Positions 36,389 through 47,965 of a stretch of 64,000 bases of DNA are shown piece after piece. Each line of letters starts with the position of its first letter. The first letter of the stretch is position 1. This stretch comes from Saccharomyces uvarum. Taxonomy: Eukaryota; Ascomycota; Saccharomycetes; Saccharomycetales; Saccharomycetaceae. A program made the translations under genes and the position numbers. The notes under the pieces were generated by a model. That model searched no databases, had not been told where the DNA came from, and was given only the letters and a program-made list of their open reading frames with translations. The stretch spans positions 620,001 through 684,000 of the forward strand of contig OX365934.1 of assembly GCA_947243795.1 (NCBI GenBank), written 5' to 3'.

Positions 36389-39300
36389 ATGTCTGATTAC
36401 TTTAGTGCAAGACCTTTGCAAACGCTAACACCGATGGACAATAGGCCTTCTGGCGGCGGCGGCGGTGATGATGCCTCCTCCATCCACTCGAAGAGTTCCC
36501 AATACTTGATGGATATCTTACCGGATTCGATGACTATAAACGAAAGTGTCTCTTCTACAGTAGCCAACAATCAAGCAAAGGAGTTCATTTTGCCTGAATC
36601 CGACGAGAGGTCTCCCTATTTCATCAATGTCCCTATACCCAAGACCCAATCGGCTTCTACAGAAACGAAGAAGCCTCTTTCTGGTGATACGGAAACTGTC
36701 GATGGGCAGTTTGTCAAGGAATATCCTACTGATATTCTCGTGGACAGATTTTATAAATGGAAAAAAATCCTGAAAGGTTTGACCATCTATTTAAGGGAGG
36801 TCGCTTATGCTCAAGAACAATTTGCAAGAATCAACTACCAATTGAAGGGGTCTGTCAAGTTCCCCTTCTTAACGGATATCGATGAAACTACAAACACTAT
36901 TACAGACCCATTCACTGCGGCTCCTAGAACGTCTAAGAAATCACAGCCAACACAGAAGAAGACAGTGTTGACTGAAAATGAACAGTTCCAAATGCAAATG
37001 CAACAAGAACAAAGAGACTACCCATCTCAACCATCCGTAGACGAAAGCACGGCGAGCTTGGCGCCTCACGAGTACAAGCCTGTTCAAGCTGCTGAATTAA
37101 ACAACACGTCTGCTGCGTCCGGGTTTGTTAAATTTGGTTCAGGTTCCATCCAAGACGTCCAAGTTATTCTGAAAAAGTACCATCTTTCCTTGGCCAACCA
37201 ACAGTTCAAAATCTCTAAAGAAATCACGTCTACTGTGATTCCTAAGATAGAGGAATTAAGAAAGGATTTAAGATATAAGATTACAGAGATCAAAGACATA
37301 CACGGTGATTTCAAAACAAACATCGGTGCTCATGTTCAACTAACAAGTCAGTTACTGAAAAAATATATCGCGTCCGTGAAATTCATGAACGCCAATGGTA
37401 TCGGTAACGATAAAGTCACTGCTACAAATAAGAAGCCACATAAATTAGACCCTAAACATGATCCGTATCTTTTGAAACTACAACTAGATTTGCAACTGAA
37501 GCGTCAAGTTGCAGAGGAAACTTACTTGCAAGAAGCATTCATAAATTTACAAAGTTCAGGTTTACAACTAGAGAAAATCATATACACTAAAATCCAGCAA
37601 GCCCTACTACGTTATTCTGCCTTAATCGATTCCGAAGCTCGTCTCATGATTAAAAACATGTGCCAGGAATTGCAACATGGCATAATATCTAAACCTCCTG
37701 CATTTGAATGGGATAATTTCGTCACTCAACACCCTTCGTGTTTACTCAATTGGAAATCTAACGACCCCATACCACCTCCAAGAAAACTGTCTGATGTTAT
37801 TTATCCTCACATGAAATCTCCACTGGCCAAATGTATAAGAGCAGGATATTTCTTGAAAAAATCAGAATTATTGCCCACTTATCACCAAGGTTATTTCGTC
37901 TTAACATCAAATTATATTCACGAATTCCAAAGTAGTGATTTTTATAACTTATCATCTACAACTTCAACTTCTACAAAATCGTCAGCTTATTCATCGTCAA
38001 CATCGATTGCTGACGGTTACGCCGGTGCTACTAATAATAATAAAGTTAATGGTCACCATCGCCATACTAGCGATGTGCATAGCAATAATGCCGCCAATGC
38101 TGGTACAACCGGTGGAACTGGTACTCGCACCATCCGCAAAAAGAGTTATTTGGCGCCAATTATGAGTGTTCCATTAAATGATTGTACTATAAAAGATGCA
38201 TCTGCTACGAAATTCGTGCTTGTAGGGAAGCCCACTCTTAACGAAAACACCGATGTCAGGAAAACAAGCTCTAGTACATATTTATCCGGCGCCTCTCAAG
38301 CCTCTTTACCGAAGTATGGTCATGAAACAGCAAAAATATTTTCCAAGACTCCATTCCACAAATTTTTGAAGGGTGGTAAACCTAAAAATAAGAATACAAA
38401 GTCAAGTGAGTTAGACCAATTTTATGCGGCAGCGCAAAAAGAATCGAACAAATATGTGACCTGGACTTTCAAAATAGTATCTCCAGAACCCACTGAAGAG
38501 GACTTGAAACATTTCAAAAGATGGGTCCAAGATCTGAAAAATTTAACGGGTTTCAATGATACTAAGGAAAGAATCAAGTTCATTGAAGATCGTGTGATGA
38601 AATCACATCGATTTAAAGCAGGATACATGTCAAAAAATAATATGAACAACTCGTTCCATGCGCCCTGCCTAACAGATAGCTCATTCGCATTACAGGATGC
38701 TACTACGGCCTCTCTCAATCCAAATGGGAGGTCAGGAAAGCCCCAGTATATTCATATTCAGAACAATTCGCTGGCTGATTTTGATGTAAATGATTTTAGA
38801 TCTAAGGTTAACACACCTGCCATTGATGATTATGGTAACTTAATTACAGTAGAAAGAAGATCAGCACCATCTCCACACCAGTCTCCAGATTATGCAGCTA
38901 CGTCAGGTAATACAACTCCATCTTATTCATCAGGTTCAAGGCCTCAGAGCGTGTACAACGGATACAATCCAGCTGTATCTATAACGAGTAATGGAATGAT
39001 GCTGCAACAATCGGCAATAAACAGTAGTAATAAACCAGCAGCTAGCCTGCGCCATCAAAGAAATGTTTCACAGACAAGTTCTTTACCAGGCTTTTCATAT
39101 ACCTCTCCATCGTTACCGGTGAACTCTCCAGGTAGTTCTAATTCCGAATCCAGCTCAGGCGGTTATTTTGCCATTCCTCTTCATGGGAACAACAATAACA
39201 ACAATTACATGCAAAGAAATTCTGAAGACTCTAGCCCATGTTATAACGAAGATCACGTACGACAACAGCAACAAATGCAGCCTTTATCAAGGACTTCAAG

Positions 39301-39823
39301 TTCAAGTATAATCGCTACAGGGATGAGAAGTACATCTGCTGGTAACCCGCCTACAACAAACGTAGCGATTGTGCCCAAGGTAATGGTTAATAACCAAAAT
39401 GTTAAAACTGTCCCTGCTGATCAGGCAGCTACGGCACCTTCATCACCTACGTTGAACTCTCCCTCAACAACGACCAACCGCGAATCACCATATCAAACCC
39501 TCAAGAAAACAAACAGTGCAGGAAATGTTCCATCTTTAAGCACAGAAAAAACACATGCACACCCTGCCTTTTATAAAAGGGGCAATAATAGTGCTCAAAA
39601 TTTGACCACTACTGGCACAGCAGCTTCTAGAGTTCATCCTGTCAGAAAACATAAGAAAAACGTATCTTTCAGTTCTTTGAATAGTTTAATGTTTTCAAAA
39701 AAGGGTGCTAATTATGGTGGTAATTTAATGACCAACCAATTTATGAGTGGCGGAATTCAAGAAGATGATGGTGATTCAGGCAATAGCGACTCTATAAAAC
39801 TGAACCAGTCAATCTATTCTTAA
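36389..39823 (+). CDS. ASK10: Ask10 (Rgc2), PH-domain regulator of the Fps1 glycerol channel
   Basis: 1144 residues (1146 in S. cerevisiae). A BAR-like helical region spans about 115-430, with QVILKKYHLSLANQQFKISK and neighbouring Lys/Glu-rich helices. A split PH domain at about 480-750 begins CIRAGYFLKKSELLPTYHQ, and its insert is Ser/Thr/Asn-rich. The last 400 residues are low in complexity, with SP/TP and Asn/Gln runs, the likely phosphorylation region. In S. cerevisiae Ask10 binds the cytosolic tail of Fps1 and keeps it open; Hog1 phosphorylation removes it in hyperosmotic stress. It was also linked to oxidative stress and Skn7. RGC1 is its duplicate-genome paralogue. The frame is intact. 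Confidence 0.96.
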   Translation: MSDYFSARPLQTLTPMDNRPSGGGGGDDASSIHSKSSQYLMDILPDSMTINESVSSTVANNQAKEFILPESDERSPYFINVPIPKTQSASTETKKPLSGDTETVDGQFVKEYPTDILVDRFYKWKKILKGLTIYLREVAYAQEQFARINYQLKGSVKFPFLTDIDETTNTITDPFTAAPRTSKKSQPTQKKTVLTENEQFQMQMQQEQRDYPSQPSVDESTASLAPHEYKPVQAAELNNTSAASGFVKFGSGSIQDVQVILKKYHLSLANQQFKISKEITSTVIPKIEELRKDLRYKITEIKDIHGDFKTNIGAHVQLTSQLLKKYIASVKFMNANGIGNDKVTATNKKPHKLDPKHDPYLLKLQLDLQLKRQVAEETYLQEAFINLQSSGLQLEKIIYTKIQQALLRYSALIDSEARLMIKNMCQELQHGIISKPPAFEWDNFVTQHPSCLLNWKSNDPIPPPRKLSDVIYPHMKSPLAKCIRAGYFLKKSELLPTYHQGYFVLTSNYIHEFQSSDFYNLSSTTSTSTKSSAYSSSTSIADGYAGATNNNKVNGHHRHTSDVHSNNAANAGTTGGTGTRTIRKKSYLAPIMSVPLNDCTIKDASATKFVLVGKPTLNENTDVRKTSSSTYLSGASQASLPKYGHETAKIFSKTPFHKFLKGGKPKNKNTKSSELDQFYAAAQKESNKYVTWTFKIVSPEPTEEDLKHFKRWVQDLKNLTGFNDTKERIKFIEDRVMKSHRFKAGYMSKNNMNNSFHAPCLTDSSFALQDATTASLNPNGRSGKPQYIHIQNNSLADFDVNDFRSKVNTPAIDDYGNLITVERRSAPSPHQSPDYAATSGNTTPSYSSGSRPQSVYNGYNPAVSITSNGMMLQQSAINSSNKPAASLRHQRNVSQTSSLPGFSYTSPSLPVNSPGSSNSESSSGGYFAIPLHGNNNNNNYMQRNSEDSSPCYNEDHVRQQQQMQPLSRTSSSSIIATGMRSTSAGNPPTTNVAIVPKVMVNNQNVKTVPADQAATAPSSPTLNSPSTTTNRESPYQTLKKTNSAGNVPSLSTEKTHAHPAFYKRGNNSAQNLTTTGTAASRVHPVRKHKKNVSFSSLNSLMFSKKGANYGGNLMTNQFMSGGIQEDDGDSGNSDSIKLNQSIYS

Positions 39824-40260
39824 TTTTCCATTTCTCTTTCGGGGAAGAATCTGCACTGGACACAAATTCCTCTCTACTCATAGCTTTCTCCTATATATTT
39901 TCGTAATGCAGCTCTTATAGAATATAGATTTTTTCACCTTTTTTTAGATTTCTTTACATTTACCTTATCATAGTTTTGAGAGGTAGTATTTATGCGAACA
40001 ATGATTTAACATCTAAGGGATTTTCGGAGGCAATACTCTCAATCGAATATTATAATGCATTACACCTGTATGCCGAGGAAAGAATGTGAGTATAAAAATA
40101 AAATTAAAAATATGCCGTTATTTATAAATTTTAAATATTAATGCAAACTAACGACACTCGAATGCGGTTTGATTTAGAATCGTCATTTGGTTGTTGTCTC
40201 CGTCCGTCACTCAGAGTGTCTAAAAAAGGCTCATGACTGCCGCCAAAATAAAGGTACCGG
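39824..40260. other. ASK10-ESP1 convergent 3' region
   Basis: About 440 bp between convergent stops, AT-rich with several T-runs and AATAAA-like signals near 40095-40140. No gene or RNA was recognised. Confidence 0.5.
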
Positions 40261-43200
40261 TTACGACGTGAATTGAACTGGTAATCCGTAGATAACAGGA
40301 GCAGCACCATTCAAGTAACGTAAATGGCATACGTCTCTAGATTTTGAGATAGCATGTGAGACAGATAAGTTACCACCATTCGAATCATCAACGCTGTCGG
40401 TAAATCCCATCCTTTCAAAAAGGTCTTCGCTGAATTTATCGATATCTTTATCAGTCACATCCCAAAGATTACCCAATATCATGGGGCAACCGCCTAGCAA
40501 ATAAGTGTAAATAGTTCCAGTGGGTTCCAGCTTGCCGTAATACTTCATCGCTGCCGAAGAACAACCCAGCAAGAAACTAGGAGCGATTGTGGTGCATTTT
40601 TTAATCTCTTTCCCTCTCACATATTGTTCACCCCCACCGTGACCTATATAAACAAATAAATTGGAGGTTTGCAGCATTTTCAAAAGGGTTTCTTCTTCTG
40701 GCTTCTCATTCATGACTAATTGAGAGGAAGGCTTTGTATCGATTATTTTTTGAAACATGCCCTTAAATTTTGACTCAGTCCTGGACAGATCACCATTTGG
40801 ATTTAATATCATACTAATGTTGTCCTTGATACATACAGAAATGGGTAATTTATAATGGAAACGCAATAAGAGTTCATTTAGGCAAACGTAAGAAGGTACA
40901 CGGGTAATTGAAATATCCTTCAAAAATGAAAGACACTCCCAGGGGAAAAGATGGCATGAACTGCTAACTACCAAAAATGTATGAAATATACTATTGGTTG
41001 CCACATTCGCTCTATATTTCTTTATCTGTTCTTCTAAGTGTACGTGAAGCATGCTGAAATCAATTTCATCATAAGCATTTTCCTCTCCATGGAATAGAAG
41101 AATATCGAGAACAAAATATATCAAATCCTCCATCTTTGAAAGAAAGTCTGTCTCCTGTGGATTGAGCTTTAGAAACAATTCGATCACCCAGTCTTGAATC
41201 TCTATAAACATTTTTGGGTTTCCAAAGAGTTTTCTGGAGGGCAGGTTTTGATGTAAAATTTCATAGAACTTGTTCTTAAATTCTCCAAAAAGAGAACCAT
41301 TAACGACTTCAGGGCTAAAAAATCCCTGAACGCCATTAAACCAACTATTTTCAATGTTATTCAATAATGCTTGCATTCTCTTATCCAATTCGTATCTTGT
41401 GGTCCACCAATACTTTCTCTCTTCTCTAGTTTTAATCTTGCTGGTGACCTCCACCGAGGTTGTTTCATTACTTTCTTTAATGATAGAAAGTAGTTCCTTT
41501 GTTGCGTCCATAAACGAGAGATGTGCTTCATCGAGGTCTCTTGAATTCGATCGTATTAAAGGTAATCTTAAATGCGTTCTTCTTTCGTACTTCGGTTCTA
41601 TTTTCGATAGAAGTAAATTTCCGGTTTCAGGACAAAAGTCAATAGTAATGACGTTAATGTCCAAATTGCTATCCATTATGTTCTGTTGAGCGGCAGAAAT
41701 TGCATCATTTTCTGTGGCGATGGATATGTTGGCGATGGTTTTTAGTGAAGATACATGAAAGTTTTTGTACTCTTCGCTATCGATATTACTTAATTTTTTA
41801 TCAAATAGCAAGGGCATGTGCCTTGGCAGATCAGTTAAGGAGAAGTTGGTTATCAAATTACCCTCAACATTATGAATTTTAGTAATATTCGAAAGAATGG
41901 TTAGCGTTAGTGAAAATAGAGAGGCGATCTTCGACAATTCATGATTTTCCAATGTATCTAGATTCAAGCCTTCTAAAAGTTGTTTCATTTTTTTTAATCT
42001 ATCAATAGCGGCAATTCTATCAAACTTTTGTCTCATATTCTTCCCTTTAGGTGTCATGTTCGATGATCTTGGAGAATCGCAAAGCTTTAGTCCCATACCA
42101 TGCTTCGACGGAGTTTTGAGTACATTGTTAGACATCGTGCTAGGAAGAGGAGTTAAGGAAGAGGGGATCCCTAGGGTAGACTCGAACATACCTTTGAAAA
42201 ACGGGTCTTCCTCCAGTTGGCTCATTACCTTTTGCCACATGTTGCGCGCTTGGTTGATTATATTCATAGCCTTATACTCAGGCAAACAAATAGTATCATC
42301 AATATTTTCTCCCAACTTAAGTCTCCACAGATTCGGCAGAAACGTCTTGGTTAGCTGATCACCAAAAAACAGTACCAACGACTGTTCTAGTTTTACTAAC
42401 TCCTTGTTATCGTACAAAAACATTGTCAGACTCGTAATATCTGCCTCTGCATCCAGGTAGTCGAATGCCTTGTTTGCCTTTTTCAGGGTTATGTTTTGAA
42501 GGCTGCTTTGCTCTGTTATCATATAGTATTTGTGAAGGAAATGAAGACATCTGTAAACAATGATCGGTTCACCCAGATCGCACAAAATCTTGGATAGTTC
42601 TTTACAGTAGAATTCGCAATCTCTCGCGGATCCAATACGTATATATACGTTGATAATTTGGAAAAAGCTGATTGATAAACTCTTCAGTAAAGCCAATCTT
42701 GATCCCTGTGTAAGTTTATTCTTCTTTTTAAGCAGGGATAAAGATAGGTTTTGTGCCTTTTTACAATCCAACACAGCCGATATTACATTACCAGCTTTGA
42801 TATTTAGCTTTGCACTTACGTTAAAAAGTTTTATATTCAAAAGAATAACTCTGATATACAATGACATCGGCTGCTTGTATTCGTTATTGATATCAAATAA
42901 TTCAGGCCTGATAGTAGGTAGTGTTTCGCGAAAGTTTATTTGAAATGCTGTTAGGTCAGCCTCCCACAAGTAAATATCCATTAGGGAGTCGACATGCAGT
43001 AGTGCATGTTCCATTTTAGCAGTTTGCAAGTTCGCTGTTATTTGTAACTGATTTTTTAGTTTCATTGCGTCATCAATCATACGTAATCTCAAATATGCTT
43101 GTAGTAAATAACTGTCAGCATAAGGCATGATGCCGGAGAAATATTCTTCCTTCGATTTGATACAGAGTGATAGTTCAATGGATAGTTTATCAAAGCTGTT

Positions 43201-45147
43201 AAAGTTTAAGTAACACAGTAGCATTTTGACAAAGTTCATTTCAAATGATGATATTTTTTCAGCTACTTCATGCGGTGTTAGCCATTTGTTTATATACAGG
43301 TTGGAAATGTTTGATAGATTCGTTGTTGAGTGTTTACTCATATCCAGGTTCAGCAAATACACTATCCTGATTAGTAACTCATACTTGTTCAATAGGTGTG
43401 ATTTGTCTAATTTGCCATTCAATTCGGAAGGGTCCAAGTCAAGGTTTCCCTTTAATGAACAAAAAATCATCCTAGTTAACTGTGACCAATTCTCGGATGG
43501 AACATTCTCTATAGGCGAGCTCCCGTACAGAATTGAAAGCATAACTTCAGAGCAGTCCGAGAACTCTATGAATTTGGTTGTTTTCAGGCGTGTAAAACAA
43601 TGTATGAATGCGTTCTGACAAAAATCGAAAATAAATGATAGCGAGTCACTCCTCAGCAAGCAATATACATTGAACAAATAGGAGAAGACTTCAAGTTTCT
43701 TTTGAAGATTTTGAGCACTAGAAATAAACTTTTCGAATTTTAACATGGTTCGGTGAACTGTTTTTGGGTCATTATTTAGCAAAAGGCTCTTGATTTCCAA
43801 GTCAGCAGTCTTCAATAGGAAAGAATGTTTTTTTAATATAACTGATGCATTGAAAAAAAGATTAACAACGTTTGCCAATCGTTTGAACTCCCTATAATCA
43901 ATACAGATTTCAGATAGGATAGTTAGAAGAGCGAATATTGAATTTACGGTAAGATCGTCATCAATGGATTTGATATTCGAATTAACGTAAATGATAGTAC
44001 GATCAAATTGCTTTAAAATGTCCTTGTTCTTTCGTAAACCTTCTAGACGAATAGTAGACCAAAGACACACTAGGGAATCTAATGCTACGGCTATACTCCT
44101 CTTTTTACCTAGCAAAAAAGCTCTCACACTTTCCAGCACTATAATCAAATCATCGGGAGAAACGCAAGACCAAAGAAGGCGCTTTTCATTCATATTGCAG
44201 TACTCATCCAACTCCTTCTTCGCGCTGGTCATGCCTTGTAATTTAGAAGGTTGTTCATAACTCAAAAGATCTAAAAGCATTAACTTATCCAGGCCATCGT
44301 ACAGCCTAGAATAGGATAAGTAAAATGAATTTAAATATATTTTATTAGGTCCTGTGTCGATATAACTTTTATGCAGAAGCTTTTTACTGAAATCTTCAAT
44401 GCTGATGTTGCTAATGTAGTTTTTGAAAGGTAGTTTATACTGCTTGATGTACTGCAAAAATTTCAATCCGAATAAGGCTTTGCAATTCGGTATTACAGAG
44501 AAGAAGTTTAATACGATTTTTGTGAGGGCGTGCGCTTTCAGATTCGAATCCTTCAGCAGGAATCTTTCGTCATGGGAAAACAGCTCCAACACATGCGGTA
44601 AATATTCTTTCACGAGCTTTCTCTTGAGTATAAGCTGTAGTGTCAGTATTTTTAAGTTCGAAAGATAATAATCATTCCATGTAGTGAAGTCCGCAAGGAG
44701 AACATCCTTCAAGTTGTGAGCTTGAAACAAGTTTGTTTCATTATAAAGAAAAATGATCTCGGATGAAGCTAACCCCAATACGTTACCATTTATTAGTTTG
44801 ACAACTATCATCAAGTGCTGCTTGACAGTGGAGTTGATATGGCCCAACATATGGCGTCTCTTCAACAGAGAATATATCGAACTTAGTGAACGGTCCACAT
44901 TATTGATATCTTCTGTAGTTAATTCTATATTGTTGTGGGCGGTTTTCAGAAAATTTTGTATTATGCCATTATGCATCGTGAGTATCCCATCAGAGTTAGT
45001 TAAACCGGCTCCGGCCAATGTGGAGGTTGGTACCCTGGCTTGGTTACCGCGATGCACTTTTGATGCTGTCTCGTTTAATAAATAACACTTTTTGGTCATT
45101 GGAGTATTCGGGCTTATTTCATTCAACGGGTCCTCTTGCTTCGCCAT
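40261..45147 (-). CDS. ESP1: Separase Esp1
   Basis: 1628 residues (1630 in S. cerevisiae). A long helical, TPR/ARM-like N-terminal region precedes the C-terminal caspase-like protease domain. The catalytic dyad is visible: His1503 in FVYIGHGGGEQY and Cys1529 in SFLLGCSSAAM. Both are two positions before the S. cerevisiae residues, in keeping with the length. After securin (Pds1) is destroyed, Esp1 cleaves the cohesin subunit Scc1 and so starts anaphase. It also promotes early Cdc14 release. The putative Ca-binding region of older reports is not obvious to me. It is divergent from TEL2 with 439 bp between the family starts. Confidence 0.97.
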   Translation of the reverse strand: MAKQEDPLNEISPNTPMTKKCYLLNETASKVHRGNQARVPTSTLAGAGLTNSDGILTMHNGIIQNFLKTAHNNIELTTEDINNVDRSLSSIYSLLKRRHMLGHINSTVKQHLMIVVKLINGNVLGLASSEIIFLYNETNLFQAHNLKDVLLADFTTWNDYYLSNLKILTLQLILKRKLVKEYLPHVLELFSHDERFLLKDSNLKAHALTKIVLNFFSVIPNCKALFGLKFLQYIKQYKLPFKNYISNISIEDFSKKLLHKSYIDTGPNKIYLNSFYLSYSRLYDGLDKLMLLDLLSYEQPSKLQGMTSAKKELDEYCNMNEKRLLWSCVSPDDLIIVLESVRAFLLGKKRSIAVALDSLVCLWSTIRLEGLRKNKDILKQFDRTIIYVNSNIKSIDDDLTVNSIFALLTILSEICIDYREFKRLANVVNLFFNASVILKKHSFLLKTADLEIKSLLLNNDPKTVHRTMLKFEKFISSAQNLQKKLEVFSYLFNVYCLLRSDSLSFIFDFCQNAFIHCFTRLKTTKFIEFSDCSEVMLSILYGSSPIENVPSENWSQLTRMIFCSLKGNLDLDPSELNGKLDKSHLLNKYELLIRIVYLLNLDMSKHSTTNLSNISNLYINKWLTPHEVAEKISSFEMNFVKMLLCYLNFNSFDKLSIELSLCIKSKEEYFSGIMPYADSYLLQAYLRLRMIDDAMKLKNQLQITANLQTAKMEHALLHVDSLMDIYLWEADLTAFQINFRETLPTIRPELFDINNEYKQPMSLYIRVILLNIKLFNVSAKLNIKAGNVISAVLDCKKAQNLSLSLLKKKNKLTQGSRLALLKSLSISFFQIINVYIRIGSARDCEFYCKELSKILCDLGEPIIVYRCLHFLHKYYMITEQSSLQNITLKKANKAFDYLDAEADITSLTMFLYDNKELVKLEQSLVLFFGDQLTKTFLPNLWRLKLGENIDDTICLPEYKAMNIINQARNMWQKVMSQLEEDPFFKGMFESTLGIPSSLTPLPSTMSNNVLKTPSKHGMGLKLCDSPRSSNMTPKGKNMRQKFDRIAAIDRLKKMKQLLEGLNLDTLENHELSKIASLFSLTLTILSNITKIHNVEGNLITNFSLTDLPRHMPLLFDKKLSNIDSEEYKNFHVSSLKTIANISIATENDAISAAQQNIMDSNLDINVITIDFCPETGNLLLSKIEPKYERRTHLRLPLIRSNSRDLDEAHLSFMDATKELLSIIKESNETTSVEVTSKIKTREERKYWWTTRYELDKRMQALLNNIENSWFNGVQGFFSPEVVNGSLFGEFKNKFYEILHQNLPSRKLFGNPKMFIEIQDWVIELFLKLNPQETDFLSKMEDLIYFVLDILLFHGEENAYDEIDFSMLHVHLEEQIKKYRANVATNSIFHTFLVVSSSCHLFPWECLSFLKDISITRVPSYVCLNELLLRFHYKLPISVCIKDNISMILNPNGDLSRTESKFKGMFQKIIDTKPSSQLVMNEKPEEETLLKMLQTSNLFVYIGHGGGEQYVRGKEIKKCTTIAPSFLLGCSSAAMKYYGKLEPTGTIYTYLLGGCPMILGNLWDVTDKDIDKFSEDLFERMGFTDSVDDSNGGNLSVSHAISKSRDVCHLRYLNGAAPVIYGLPVQFTS

Positions 45148-45586
45148 TATTCCTGAATTTATAGTCTCTTTACCCCCGGATAACTTAGTTTTGGGTTCTT
45201 CTCGAAAATATGATGATTAAGTCAAGCTATATTATGGTCACAGCTAGAAGGAAGAGAAAAAAATGATATAGCCAGGTATTTAGTGGAACGTATTGCAAAT
45301 AAAGTGGTCCTGATGTCCTTAACAGTAAACGCATATACTCTTCCAAAAGGGAATGATTTGATTACAGGTCTACTGTCCGTTTTGAATCCGCAATGATATA
45401 TGGATGGGCTTTGTATTCATATATTTGTTTTGGTTTGTTTACCTCTTTTCTCTAAGGGCCCGTGAAGTGAGAAGAAAACAAAAACAAACACCAGAAAACA
45501 GAAAACAGAAAACAGAAACAGGTTGGATTGGCGAACAAGTTGTTACTGGAGTACGCGATATAAGTGCATGGACGTTTTGTTGTGGA
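45148..45586. other. ESP1-TEL2 divergent promoter
   Basis: About 440 bp. A 7-bp repeat (CAGAAAA three times then CAGAAAC, 45492-45519) lies just before TEL2. The TEL2 frame is open from an ATG at 45404 through this region, but the family start is 45587. No clear factor site was recognised. Confidence 0.55.
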
Positions 45587-46865
45587 ATGGATTTAGAAAC
45601 ACTGAAACATGGGGCACATAGTGATCAGATTCATGAAGTTTTAAGACAATTAGAGACCTGTTCCGATGAGCCAGCAAATCTCGAGACCTCGATGGTTCTC
45701 ATCAAGTTCGTCCTTCCCGTATATCCATCGCTGCTGGAAAAGACGAAGATGATACTCAGACGGCTAGTTTCTAAATCGTTTACATTTTTAGCGCAATTGG
45801 TAACTTTCTCTACAACACTAGATGGTCGCGGTGGGATGAATGAGACTCGCATATACCAAGAGTTTTTGGAAGACGTTATTAGTCTTGAGCCCGGATGTTT
45901 GAGCTGCTACTTAAATGCATGCACTGCTAGTAACGTGAACCGTAACAGCGTCAAGGCTTTTTTTTTCGGAAGTAAGATATTTAATTTGTTGGCCAACCAA
46001 ATTGACATAGCTAAATACCTGGAATATTTACGCCTTCAGTGGAAATTTGTTCTTGAGAACAACGACATTGTAAAAACAAACCCGGACGGATTCCTAGGTG
46101 AATGGCTATTATCGACTTTTCTGCTCAGTCCTGCATTAGCAACTGACATATTTATGGACGAGTTGTTCTTATTTGAAGAAAACTATTTTTCTTCATTTCA
46201 AAAAATAGTATCGAGTAGTAGTCCCTTAGACCAGAAGAGGCTTGTTACTAAGTTTTTAATACCATATGTACAAGCGCATTTGGCAGAAGTAAACATAAAT
46301 GACGTTAGGAAAATTCTAAGGCGGTTTGATCTTAACAAAATCATGAGTCTAACCGTACTGCTGGAAATACAGTCTCTACCCTTAAAGGAAATAATAATTC
46401 GTTTGATAGATAATGGTACTTCTGTGAAGGTTGCCAATGCGTTGATTAATCAATTCGCAGATTTTGCTGACGATGACGTGGATGCAAAAACTTGTGAATT
46501 ACTTGTGCTGCTCACGGTCTATAACCTGAACAAGAATCAGAAAGAAGATATATCACATAGTAGCCAGTTTTTAAATGGTGTGACGAAACATTTAGGCAGC
46601 AACAAACGTGAGGCAAGGGAAAGAGCAATGTTTATTGCCAAGCTTTTATCCGATAATGAGCTAAAGTATGAAAGTGATTTTAAAATTGATTTGCCGTATT
46701 TGAAGTTCGAAAACAACGGTGATGATGAAATCATTAATTTTCAATCTCTGAAAAATCCATCTGTATTCAACACCCACGTCGAGGTAAAGAACAATAAAAT
46801 TATAGAGATCTCGAGCCGTATTCAATCTCTTACAATGGGGGACGGTGATAGTGATGACGAAAATT

Positions 46866-46896
<31 letters not shown>

Positions 46897-47680
46897 GTGT
46901 GTTAAGCGGATTGTATTTTTAAAAGATTTAATGAGAGAGTACGAAAGTACTGGTGAATCTCGGAAAGCTCGAGTAATACCGCTTCTAAAGCAAACAGTAA
47001 AACTGGTACGACAAAAGGCACATTTCCCATTAGAAGTTGGTTATTATGTTCAGGGCATTTTGTCAAGCCTAGCGTGCTTGAATAACGAATTCGATGAATC
47101 GCTCTTCGAACAATGGAGAATCAATGCCTTAGTAAGCGTACTAGTCGTTCTTCCAGAGAAGGTAACCGGTGCAATGAAAATCCTTTTCAATTCGGAGCTT
47201 TCCTTACAACAAAGGATGTCATTATTATCTGCATTAGGTCTTTCCGCAAGGGAGTTAAGGGGTCTTGACGATCCAACCGTCATCAAACCTAAATTCGATT
47301 TTCCTACAGATCGTTTGCCGTGGGATAGCCAAATCCATGGCAATGCAACGCTTGCTGAAGTTCAAGAGTCGTCAAGTCTGATGAAAGAGACGAAAACAGT
47401 ATGGAAGTCCAGGAAACTGGGCACGGGTCAAGAGAAAGGAACACAAAACCTGTTTAGAAAATACGCTAACCTATTCTTCTACCCGTTGGCACACGGATGG
47501 TTAAACGGTATAGAAGTGGGCACATATAACCAGCTTTTCAAGTCACATTATTTGACAACATTGCGTATCATATACTCTTGCGCCAATCCAGTCCATGACT
47601 TCGAGGCTATGACGCAATTGATGGATCAAGTAGTGAGTCAGGCAATAGAAGAGGGAGTTCCCCTTAATCAGAATCAGTAG
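45587..47680 (+). CDS. TEL2: Tel2, TTT complex subunit for PIKK stability
   Basis: 697 residues from MDLETLKHGAHSDQIHEVL, the start that corresponds to S. cerevisiae (688 residues). It is an alpha-solenoid protein. The middle has an acidic linker with nine consecutive Asp residues encoded by nine GAT triplets (46868-46894), followed by the conserved C-terminal domain (LSALGLSARELRGLDDP, the FFYPLAHGWLNGIEVGTYN segment). Tel2, with Tti1 and Tti2, works with Hsp90 to mature and stabilise PI3K-like kinases (Tel1, Mec1, Tor). In S. cerevisiae it also affects telomere length. An in-frame ATG at 45404 could add 61 residues, with a hydrophobic start, but this is outside the family pattern. Confidence 0.94.
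46868..46894 (+). repeat. (GAT)9 trinucleotide repeat in TEL2
   Basis: Nine perfect GAT codons make a poly-Asp run in the acidic linker. The S. cerevisiae protein, as I recall it, has a mixed Asp/Glu stretch here instead, so the repeat looks like a lineage expansion. Confidence 0.9.
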
Positions 47681-47965
47681 AACAGCGGCACATACTGCTT
47701 CTTAACATATATACCCCAATAGACTAAGATATAATACATTTTCTGTATTTTTACTATTTATTACATAGCATTATTATTTTACATGGTCCGCCGTTCGTTG
47801 CAACAGGAGATGAAAAAAGAGCTTAAGAAAGAAAAGCCAATGAAAGATTTGATAGGAAAGGGTACCACAGCCCTCCAGCAACCGTGCTTCTGTAGAACAT
47901 TGACCCCACCAAATTAAGCATTGTAACCATTTCAAAGCTAAGGTTACAATAATTTAGGAATGAAC

